NCBI GenBank assembly: GCA_030655075.1
Contig: JAURWE010000066.1
Location: forward strand, 1-64,000
Origin: Pararhizobium sp.
GTDB lineage: Bacteria; Pseudomonadota; Alphaproteobacteria; Rhizobiales; Rhizobiaceae
Length of the DNA stretch: 64,000 nt
Direction of reading: 5' to 3'
The position numbers and the translations under genes were made by a program. The notes below the pieces were generated by a model. The model was not told the origin of the DNA. It saw only the letters and a program-made list of their open reading frames with translations, and made no database searches. Shown here piece by piece: positions 57,751 through 64,000 of this stretch (positions are counted from its first letter, which is position 1; the number at the start of each line of letters is the position of its first letter).

Positions 57751-58488
57751 TCACAGCCCGAAACGGCCGAGCGCCGGGATCTTGATGCCGGGATTGCGCA
57801 GGTCGAGCCCGGCCACCAGCCCCAGAAGATGAACTTCGATACCGCTGCGAACACCTGCTGAAATGCCCGCAAGACCATAGAGCGTCGCATGCATGTCGAG
57901 CCCGTCGGCATCGACCTGGAACATCTTGCCCTCAGGCAGATAGTCGCGCCCGACCGCATCGGGCGGCAGCACTGCGTCGAGCTCCGGCACCGAGCGCAGC
58001 ACATGGGCGACGAACGTGTTGGAGTTCGGTCCGGGATAGAGGCGGTAGCCACCCGGCCGGTTGTAGGGATAGGCGGAAATCGCAGCTTCCACCTTGGGGA
58101 GCAACCGCTCGGCCTCGGCACCGGTGATCTTCTGCACCAGATGCGGCTGGTTCGAATACCAGAAGGCGTCGGCCGGATAGCCGTTCTTGCGGATCGGCGT
58201 GCCCCAGCCGACCTTGTCGTAGCGGTCGTAGGAAGTGGCGCCCGCCTTTTTGGTGACGATCCAGGAATGGCTGGCGACCGCACCCTTCATGCCGCCGGTC
58301 TGAGCCGAGAAAATGTAGATCGCCGCATCCCTGTCCCTGGTCGCCGGCTGCAGCAGGCCGGACGAAGTCCACTTCGCATCGCGCCAGCTCGAAGGCCGCT
58401 CCTTGATCGCCCAGAGCGCCGCCGAGGCGAAGGCCGGCAGCAGGTAGATGGCGCAGAACAGCACAAGCAGGCGCTTGAAAAAAATCAT
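57751..58488 (-). CDS. DUF3750 membrane-anchored protein
   Basis: A 245-residue protein with an N-terminal hydrophobic anchor or signal (IFFKRLLVLFCAIYLLPAFA), then the DUF3750 pattern: IYIFSAQTGGMKGAVASHSW, KKAGATSYDRYDKVGWG, and PYNRPGGYRLYPGPNSNTFV. The conserved His/Trp and PGPNSNTF-type motif suggest a hydrolase-like or NlpC-like fold, but no activity is known. ATG 58488 starts at the hydrophobic segment. Confidence 0.8.
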   Translation of the reverse strand: MIFFKRLLVLFCAIYLLPAFASAALWAIKERPSSWRDAKWTSSGLLQPATRDRDAAIYIFSAQTGGMKGAVASHSWIVTKKAGATSYDRYDKVGWGTPIRKNGYPADAFWYSNQPHLVQKITGAEAERLLPKVEAAISAYPYNRPGGYRLYPGPNSNTFVAHVLRSVPELDAVLPPDAVGRDYLPEGKMFQVDADGLDMHATLYGLAGISAGVRSGIEVHLLGLVAGLDLRNPGIKIPALGRFGL

Positions 58489-58564
58489 GATTTGGCCCCG
58501 TTGCACGTGAATTTGCGCGCCGGATCATCTAGAGATGCCGAATGGGAAATTTTGAGGGCAGGTC

Positions 58565-59572
58565 ATGCACAATCCGGTTCTGGTCGAAGTCACGCGCGGA
58601 AATCTCGTCGAAAGCCGCCATCGCGGCATGATCGCCGTGGTCGACGGCAGCGGCAAAACCGTGTTTTCCGCCGGCGACATCGATGCCGTGGTGTTTCCGC
58701 GCTCGGCCTGCAAGGCGATGCAGGCGCTGCCGCTGGTCGAGAGCGGCGCTGCCGATGCCTACCGCCTCGACCAGAAGGCGCTGGCGCTTTCCTGCGCCTC
58801 CCATTCGGGTGAGCCGGAACATGTGGCCGTCGCCAATGCCATGCTGCAGGCCGCCGGCCGCGACATGTCGGTGCTCGAATGCGGCGCCCACTGGTCGTTC
58901 GAACAGCCGGCTCTGATCGATCAGGCCCGCACGCTGGTGACGCCGACCCAGCTTCACAACAATTGCTCCGGCAAACATGCGGGCTTCATCTGTGCCGCCT
59001 GCCATGCGGGCGTTGATACCGACGGTTATGTGACCTACGAGCACCCGGTCCAGGGCGAAATTCGCGGCATCATGGAAAGCCTGACGGGCGCAGCGCTGGC
59101 CCATGACAATTGCGGCACCGACGGCTGCTCGATCCCCACCTATGCCGTGCCCCTGAAAAGCCTCGCCCACGGCTTTGCCAAGATGGCGACCGGAACCGGC
59201 CTCTCGCCGCTGCGCGCCTCGGCAGCCAGGCGCCTGATGGACGCCTGCATGGCCGAGCCCTTCTACGTCGCCGGCAGCAAACGTGCCTGCACCCGGTTGA
59301 TGCAGGCCGCCCCCGGCCGCATCTTCGCCAAGACCGGCGCTGAAGGCGTCTTCTGCGCCGCCATACCCGAACAGGGCATCGCCATCGCACTCAAATGCGA
59401 AGACGGCACCACCCGCGCCGCCGAAGCCATGGTCGCCGCCACGCTCGCTCGCTTCTTTATCGGCGAACCCGACATCCACGCCAGCCTGATGACCCAGGCA
59501 AACCGCGCCATGCACAACTGGAACGGCATGCATGTCGGCGATGTCAGGGTGACGGAGAATTTGGTGGGCTGA
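58565..59572 (+). CDS. ansA: Rhizobium-type L-asparaginase (AnsA/ReAV-like)
   Basis: A 335-residue enzyme of the asparaginase II (PF06089) family, unrelated to E. coli asparaginases. Motifs: PRSACKAMQALPLVESG (Ser-x-x-Lys), LSCASHSGEPEHVAV, LHNNCSGKHAGFICA and AHDNCGTDGCSIPTYA (Cys and Lys of the ReAV zinc/active site). It hydrolyses asparagine to aspartate and ammonia. ATG 58565 fits the family start. Monocistronic; a toxin-antitoxin pair follows. Confidence 0.9.
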   Translation: MHNPVLVEVTRGNLVESRHRGMIAVVDGSGKTVFSAGDIDAVVFPRSACKAMQALPLVESGAADAYRLDQKALALSCASHSGEPEHVAVANAMLQAAGRDMSVLECGAHWSFEQPALIDQARTLVTPTQLHNNCSGKHAGFICAACHAGVDTDGYVTYEHPVQGEIRGIMESLTGAALAHDNCGTDGCSIPTYAVPLKSLAHGFAKMATGTGLSPLRASAARRLMDACMAEPFYVAGSKRACTRLMQAAPGRIFAKTGAEGVFCAAIPEQGIAIALKCEDGTTRAAEAMVAATLARFFIGEPDIHASLMTQANRAMHNWNGMHVGDVRVTENLVG

Positions 59573-59634
59573 AATGGTACGATCTTGCGAAATTGCCCGC
59601 ATGCACCCAATATCGAAACATAGGAGGGTTTGCC

Positions 59635-59901
59635 ATGAACCTGAATGTCTCGTTGACCGATGATCTTGCCAAATACATCAAGGACAAAGTCGCTTCCGGC
59701 CTTTACGCCTCTTCGAGCGATGTCGTCACCGATGCCCTGAGGTTACTGGAAGAGCGCGATCAGGCTGATGCCCAAGATACTCAACGCCTGAAAACGGCCT
59801 GGAAGGAAGGCATCGAAAGCGGCGGATTCGAGCCTTTGGATCTGAACGCCATTAAAGCCGAAGGCAGGGCAAGAAAATCTGCCAAGATGGGCAATGCCTG
59901 A
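59635..59901 (+). CDS. ParD-family antitoxin
   Basis: An 88-residue antitoxin: ribbon-helix-helix start NLNVSLTDDLAKYIKDKVAS with SGLYASSSDVVTDALRLLEE, then a flexible C-terminal arm (SGGFEPLDLNAIKAEGRARK) that would wrap the toxin. AGGAGGG precedes ATG 59635. The toxin gene follows three bases later. Confidence 0.9.
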   Translation: MNLNVSLTDDLAKYIKDKVASGLYASSSDVVTDALRLLEERDQADAQDTQRLKTAWKEGIESGGFEPLDLNAIKAEGRARKSAKMGNA

Positions 59902-59904
59902 CCG

Positions 59905-60219
59905 ATGGTCGAGATCGTTTATTCGCGCAAAGCACGGATGGACTTGCTCGACATTTGGAATTGGATTGCTGCAAGCGGCGGTGTGAAGCGAGCGGATGCG
60001 GCGCTGGATCGCGTCGAGAAACGCATAATAGCACTGGAGCAGCATCCCGAAATGGGGCCGGCCAAACCCGCCATCGACCCCGCTGCCCGTATGCTGGTGA
60101 TCGAACGCTGGCTTGTTCTTTATGCCTCTTACGGAGGTCAGGTTCGCATCGTGCGCATCGTAGACGGCGTCACGGATTTAAAGCGCGGGGTGTGGATCGA
60201 AGATGACGATCCAGCATAG
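59905..60219 (+). CDS. ParE/RelE-family toxin
   Basis: A 104-residue toxin: VEIVYSRKARMDLLDIWNWI, RVEKRIIALEQHPEMGPAKP, and WLVLYASYGGQVRIVRIVDG followed by DLKRGVW. This is the ParE type; gyrase poisoning is the usual activity. Co-transcribed with the ParD-like antitoxin. Confidence 0.88.
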   Translation: MVEIVYSRKARMDLLDIWNWIAASGGVKRADAALDRVEKRIIALEQHPEMGPAKPAIDPAARMLVIERWLVLYASYGGQVRIVRIVDGVTDLKRGVWIEDDDPA

Positions 60220-60236
60220 ACGCAGCCCGCGCCAGC

Positions 60237-60503
60237 CTACTTGATATCCCCCGCCGTCAGCACGATCGTGTTCTTGCGGTTTGACGAATAGGCGCTGCGT
60301 GCGGCGTCGAGGATTTTTCCGCGCAGGGCATCGAAGGCGGCGAGATAGTCTTTTTCCGATCCGGCGGCCCGCGACAGGGCTTTGGCAAAGGCTTCGATCT
60401 CGACGAAGAAGCGGATCTCGAACATGCCGTCGTGACCGAGGAAGCGCACGCGTTTGCCGGCTTCGTCATAGCTGCGGGCGGCATTGGGAAACGTCAGGGT
60501 CAC
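60237..60503 (-). CDS. DUF1488 protein
   Basis: An 88-residue soluble protein: TLTFPNAARSYDEAGKRVRF, GHDGMFEIRFFVEIEAF and a C-terminal helix ending NRKNTIVLTAGDIK, which defines DUF1488. The start is GTG 60503, with AAGGA upstream; the frame extends further upstream without family sequence. Function unknown. Confidence 0.85.
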   Translation of the reverse strand: MTLTFPNAARSYDEAGKRVRFLGHDGMFEIRFFVEIEAFAKALSRAAGSEKDYLAAFDALRGKILDAARSAYSSNRKNTIVLTAGDIK

Positions 60504-60552
60504 GGGCGGTCCTTCATCGTTGAGACAGGGGCGGCACTGGCAGGTGAAGGCC

Positions 60553-60726
60553 TCAGAGCAGCCGGTTGTCGTCGCGCGTCTGGCGCATGCGCCGCATCTT
60601 GCCGTCGCTGTCGGGCTTGGCGCCACCGGCGGGTTTTGCGTCGCCGGTCTTGGCTGGAAGGCTTTCGGGTTTTGCCACCGGCGAGGCAATTTCGTCGGCT
60701 TCGGTCTTCGGTCTGAACTTGATCAT
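60553..60726 (-). CDS. Small charged hypothetical protein
   Basis: A 57-residue protein (MIKFRPKTEADEIASPVAKP ... MRRMRQTRDDNRLL) that is hydrophilic, Lys/Pro-rich and probably disordered. It precedes the DUF1488 gene by 50 bases on the same strand, so they may be co-transcribed. A start at 60840 is possible but adds unusual sequence. No family recognised. Confidence 0.45.
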   Translation of the reverse strand: MIKFRPKTEADEIASPVAKPESLPAKTGDAKPAGGAKPDSDGKMRRMRQTRDDNRLL

Positions 60727-61079
60727 CCCTGTGGTCCTGTCGGCTGGGGCGCGCCGGATATCCGGCGGCACGGTCGTATACGGGCATCCGCTGCGGAAAA
60801 CCGGCCATCGCCGGACACGCGTTTTCCCCAGGGAAAACACGCTCGGATGTCGATCACGGCTTAGAAAATCGGCGGCGAATAGGTGCCGCCGGACGCTTGG
60901 CCTCGGCCAAAAGAATGCTGTTCCAGCAGGCGCGCCAATTGAGGTTTAAGTGAGATCGGGCCACCGTCCGGCCGAATGATAAAAATATCCGTCGCGATCT
61001 CGGCATGGTCTTTGTATATTCGTCCTAGGGCATGCTCAACGGGCAGCACACTCGAAAGCCTGCAAAAAAGGAGACCACC
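60727..61079. other. Intergenic region
   Basis: About 350 bases with divergent promoters. I see the VOC gene's ribosome site (AAGGAG 61068-61073) but no gene, strong palindrome or terminator. Confidence 0.35.
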
Positions 61080-61478
61080 ATGCGCATGATTTTCGTCAAC
61101 CTTCCGGTCAGAAACGTCGAAGCCTCGAAGGCCTTCTTTGCGGCGCTGGATCTCGGCTTCAGCTTCAATCCCGATTTCTCCGACGAGCAGTCCGCCTGCA
61201 TGGTGATCACCGATACGATTTTCGTCATGCTGCTGGAGCACGAAAAATTCCAGGGCTTCATCAACACCCGCATTTCCGACGCGCATACGGAGACCGAAGT
61301 CCTGACCTGCCTGTCGGCCACCAGCCGCGCCGAGGTCGATGCGACGCTTGCCAATGCGCTGGCCGCCGGCGGCAAGCCCTGGAAGCCGATCATGGAATTC
61401 GGCCCCATGTACGGCTGCAGCTTCCAGGATCTCGACGGCCATGTCTGGGAAATGATGTATATGGACCAGCACGGCTGA
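61080..61478 (+). CDS. VOC/glyoxalase-family protein
   Basis: A 132-residue protein with two beta-alpha-beta-beta-beta modules of the vicinal-oxygen-chelate fold: FVNLPVRNVEASKAFFAALD, FVMLLEHEKFQGFI and a C-terminal SFQDLDGHVWEMMYMD, where Glu and His are the usual metal ligands. The LGFSFNP and GPMYGCSFQDLDGHVWE pattern matches the 'glyoxalase/PhnB-like' subgroup; substrate unknown. ATG 61080 was chosen for AAGGAG upstream. Confidence 0.85.
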   Translation: MRMIFVNLPVRNVEASKAFFAALDLGFSFNPDFSDEQSACMVITDTIFVMLLEHEKFQGFINTRISDAHTETEVLTCLSATSRAEVDATLANALAAGGKPWKPIMEFGPMYGCSFQDLDGHVWEMMYMDQHG

Positions 61479-61487
61479 AACGCCTTT

Positions 61488-61514
61488 GAGCGGGCGTCCC
61501 GAGGGCGCCCGCTC
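61488..61514 (+). terminator. Hairpin after the VOC gene
   Basis: 9-bp stem GAGCGGGCG / CGCCCGCTC with a nine-base loop, 10 bases after the stop. There is no T-run, so it may be a weak terminator or an RNA-stabilising end. Confidence 0.5.
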
Positions 61515-61643
61515 GTCTGCCGGAACACTTTGCGGGCAAAATGCTTTTCCTTGTCAATCCAGGAAAAACCGGCTCTCTTCGCCAGCCTTGGATGTCTGCG
61601 CCGGATCGATGTGCGCAGATCATTGAAATGCTGGAGGACGCCC

Positions 61644-62264
61644 ATGTTGAAGCTCTACTTTGCACCGAAAACCTGCGCTCTCGCGTCGCTCATCGCCCTG
61701 GAAGAGGCCGGGCTGGACTATACGGTGGAGCGTGTCGATATGGCGGTTCAGGCCCAGCGCTCGCCCGATTATCTGGCGATCAATCCGAAGGGCCGCATCC
61801 CGGCGCTGGCGACCGATCGCGGAATTCTCACCGAAACCCCGGCCATCCTTGCCTATATCGCCCATCAGGCACCTGGCATGCGGCTGGCGCCGATCGAGGA
61901 TGCGTTTGAATTCGCACGGCTGCAGGCGTTCAACAGCTATCTCTGCTCGACCGTGCACGTCGCCCACGCCCACAACCGCCGGGGCAGCCGTTGGGCCGAT
62001 GATCCGGCCGCCATTGCCGCGATGACCGCCAAGGTGCCGCAGAACATGGCCGAGACCTTTGCGCTGATCGTGCGCGAATATTTTCTCGGCCCTTGGGTCA
62101 TGGGCGAGGCCTATTCGATCGCCGATGCCTATCTCTTCACCATCGGGCTCTGGCTCGAAGGCGACGGGGTCGATCCCATCCGCTTCCCCAAAATCCTCGC
62201 CCACCGCCAGCGCATGAGCGAACGTCCGGCCGTGGCGCGGGCTATGGCTGTCGAGAACAGTTGA
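61644..62264 (+). CDS. Glutathione S-transferase family protein
   Basis: A 206-residue GST: thioredoxin-like N-domain (LKLYFAPKTCALASLIALEE, INPKGRIPALATD, LTETPAILAYIA with the glutathione-contact ET-Ser region) and an all-helical C-domain (GEAYSIADAYLFTIGLWLEG). The N-terminal CALASLIAL replaces the usual Ser/Cys-Pro start, as in beta-class-like GSTs. ATG 61644 is preceded by GGAGG at 61633. SelO follows after 54 bases. Confidence 0.88.
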   Translation: MLKLYFAPKTCALASLIALEEAGLDYTVERVDMAVQAQRSPDYLAINPKGRIPALATDRGILTETPAILAYIAHQAPGMRLAPIEDAFEFARLQAFNSYLCSTVHVAHAHNRRGSRWADDPAAIAAMTAKVPQNMAETFALIVREYFLGPWVMGEAYSIADAYLFTIGLWLEGDGVDPIRFPKILAHRQRMSERPAVARAMAVENS

Positions 62265-62318
62265 ATTCGAGCCGGTGAGGGACCAGATAAAGACCTGCGC
62301 CAAGGAGACGACATCGAT

Positions 62319-63827
62319 ATGAGCACGAGCCAATCAGCACCCGTTTCCGCCCGCCCGCTTTTTGCCTTCGACAACAGCTATAGCCGGCTGCCGGAAGGCT
62401 TTTATGCCGAGGTCGAGCCGACGCCGGTGGCCAATCCGCGCCTGATCGCCTTCAACCGTGCATTGGCCGGCGAGCTTGGGTTGAATGCTGACGCGCTCGA
62501 ATCCGATGCCGGCGCCGCGATCTTTTCCGGCAACAGCCTGCCGCCGCTCGCCATGCCCATCGCCATGGCCTATGCCGCCCATCAGTTCGGCGGTTTCGTG
62601 CCGCAGCTCGGCGATGGACGGGCGATCCTTCTGGGCGAAGTCATCGATACGAACGGCAAGCGCCGCGACATCCAGCTGAAGGGTGCGGGCCCGACGCCCT
62701 ATTCGCGCCGGGGCGACGGCCGCGCCGCCCTCGGTCCGGTGCTGCGCGAATATGTGGTCAGCGAGGCCATGCATGCGCTCGGCCTGCCGACGACGCGGGC
62801 GCTGGCGGCCGTCACCACCGGCCAGCCGGTCTTTCGCGAAACGGCACTTCCCGGTGGCGTTCTCACCCGCGTCGCCGCCAGCCATGTGCGCATCGGCACA
62901 TTTCAGTTCTTTGCTGCCCGCGGCGATCACGCCGGTCTGCGCCGGCTTGCCCAGCATGTGATCGAGCGCCACTATCCGGATTTGGCCGGGGCCGAAAACC
63001 CGATCCTGGCGCTGCTCCATGCGGTCATCGAGCGCCAGGCGGCACTGGTCGCCCGCTGGATGCAGATCGGCTTCATCCACGGCGTGATGAACACCGACAA
63101 TATGACCGTCTCTGGCGAGACCATCGATTACGGTCCCTGCGCCTTCATGGACACCTACGATCCGGCGACTGTCTATAGCGCCATCGATCGTGGCGGCCGT
63201 TATGCCTACCAGAACCAGCCGGGCATCGCCCAGTGGAACCTGGCGCGCCTTGTCGAAGCCCTGCTGCCGGTTCTGCACGAGGTGCCGGACACGGCCATGA
63301 CGCTGGCCAATGACGCCATCGCCGGCTTCGGCCACCAGTTCCACAGCCGCTGGCTGAAAGGCATGGGCGAAAAGATCGGCCTTTGCGAGGTGGAAGCCGA
63401 CGATTTGGTGCTGATCCAGGGCCTGCTGACGCTGATGCAGGCCGGCAATGCCGATTTCACCCTGACCTTCCGGCACCTGGCCGATGCGGCCGGCGACCAG
63501 ACGACGGACGCGGCGCTCCAAAGCCTGTTCGAAAACCCTGATGATCTCGCCCCCTGGCTCGCCCAGTGGCGCGACCGCCTGGCCCGCGATCCACAGACGC
63601 CGGACCACCGCGCCGCCGCCATGCGCAGCATCAACCCGGCCATCATTCCCCGCAACCACCGCATCGAACAGATGATCGTTGCCGCCGTCGAACGGGACGA
63701 TTTTTCGCTGTTTCATGAATTGAACGCGGTGCTGGCGAGGCCTTATGAGGATCATCAGGCGTTTGCGGATTATGCGCTGCCGCCGAAGGCGGGCGAAGAG
63801 GTGCTGCAGACGTTTTGCGGGACGTGA
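62319..63827 (+). CDS. selO: Protein adenylyltransferase SelO
   Basis: A 502-residue pseudokinase-fold enzyme that transfers AMP from ATP to proteins (redox control). Motifs: QFGGFVPQLGDGRAILLGEV, DIQLKGAGPTPYSRRGDGRA, GFIHGVMNTDNMTVSGETID (catalytic Asn/Asp and metal ligands) and GPCAFMDTYDP. The C-terminus ends in VLQTFCGT with the Cys typical of SelO; the selenocysteine of eukaryotes is replaced by Cys. Length matches family members. Start at 62319 (ATGAGCACG). Confidence 0.95.
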   Translation: MSTSQSAPVSARPLFAFDNSYSRLPEGFYAEVEPTPVANPRLIAFNRALAGELGLNADALESDAGAAIFSGNSLPPLAMPIAMAYAAHQFGGFVPQLGDGRAILLGEVIDTNGKRRDIQLKGAGPTPYSRRGDGRAALGPVLREYVVSEAMHALGLPTTRALAAVTTGQPVFRETALPGGVLTRVAASHVRIGTFQFFAARGDHAGLRRLAQHVIERHYPDLAGAENPILALLHAVIERQAALVARWMQIGFIHGVMNTDNMTVSGETIDYGPCAFMDTYDPATVYSAIDRGGRYAYQNQPGIAQWNLARLVEALLPVLHEVPDTAMTLANDAIAGFGHQFHSRWLKGMGEKIGLCEVEADDLVLIQGLLTLMQAGNADFTLTFRHLADAAGDQTTDAALQSLFENPDDLAPWLAQWRDRLARDPQTPDHRAAAMRSINPAIIPRNHRIEQMIVAAVERDDFSLFHELNAVLARPYEDHQAFADYALPPKAGEEVLQTFCGT

Positions 63828-63836
63828 GGGTGGCAT

Positions 63837-63970
63837 CTCCCTCTTCTCCCCAGCGGGGAGAAGGTGGCGCGCAGCGCCGGATGAGGGGGCGGCGATGTCA
63901 GAATGTGCCGATAGACCCCCTCATCGCCTCGTTTCACTCGGCACTTCTCCCCGCTGGGGAGAAGAGGGAG
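63837..63970. repeat. Rhizobial long inverted repeat
   Basis: Arms of 27 bases (63837-63863 and 63944-63970), each based on CTTCTCCCC.GCGGGGAGAAG with one mismatch between arms, enclose about 80 bases containing ATGAGGGGGC / GCCCCCTCAT-like half-sites. I know this kind of element (CTCATCCG...CTTCTCCCC) from many rhizobial intergenic regions. It ends the SelO transcript region. Confidence 0.8.
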
Positions 63971-64000
63971 CGAGCCGCACGTTCTCGCCTAATCTCTTGG

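Noticed and set aside
1..64000. CRISPR arrays, rRNA genes, prophage or integron
   Set aside because: No regularly spaced repeats, rRNA sequence, phage structural genes or integrase visible.

Overview
The window looks like chromosomal DNA of a member of the Rhizobiaceae (Rhizobium/Agrobacterium group). The basis is: a high-GC backbone with alphaproteobacterial gene families (ChoX, BetI/BetC/BetB/BetA, the cysH-cysD-cysN order, HWE histidine kinase, DUF1344, DUF1488, DUF3750, SelO, Rhizobium-type asparaginase); two intergenic inverted repeats of a kind common in rhizobia (8236-8343 and 63837-63970); and no IS element, phage or CRISPR array that I could support.

Layout. 1-4340 is an accessory, relatively AT-rich stretch of displaced toxin C-termini and immunity genes from a filamentous-haemagglutinin/CdiA-type polymorphic toxin locus: a frameshifted toxin end with a CPCC-type immunity candidate, two SUKH (SMI1/KNR4) proteins, an LHH nuclease end, an FHA stem joined to a GIY-YIG nuclease end with a frameshift, an Imm26-like protein and a broken CdiI-like gene. 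4345-14600 is ordinary backbone: small proteins, a GAF histidine kinase, RtcB, a lipoprotein, tRNA-Pro(CGG), and a TetR/Bcr-CflA efflux pair whose leader contains a large hairpin and a terminator. 14605-15581 appears to be a deletion scar, with the start of nasT next to the SUMT domain of cysG. 15656-33923 holds a 3616-residue LEPR-XLL/DUF4347/cadherin-like surface protein, divergent from a compact operon of a TolC-like lipoprotein, two HlyD-type adaptors and an M50 protease-adaptor fusion.

33980-37232 is cysH-cysD-cysN (sulfate activation and APS reduction). 37455-38023, 44462-45079 and 59635-60219 are three type II toxin-antitoxin modules, the second lying inside what is normally a contiguous betICBA operon. 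38043-40543 has three tandem paralogous secreted proteins, and 40729-42641 a subtilase with a coupled small partner. 42715-48799 is betI-betC-betB//betA, and 51522-53175 is a second BetI-type repressor divergent from choX; together they take up choline or choline-O-sulfate and oxidise it to glycine betaine. The remainder contains c-di-GMP enzymes, an HWE kinase, asparaginase, a quinone oxidoreductase, a GST, a VOC protein and SelO.

The most interesting system is the divergent 15656-33923 locus. It combines an outer-membrane channel, three HlyD-like domains and a giant exported protein with no classical signal peptide and no RTX repeats that I could find. There is no ABC exporter in the window; instead there is a membrane M50 metalloprotease whose N-terminus resembles PqqD. 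Other items worth checking are the nasT'-'cysG scar, the Bcr leader attenuator and several unannotated-size small ORFs (54, 31 and 24 residues).
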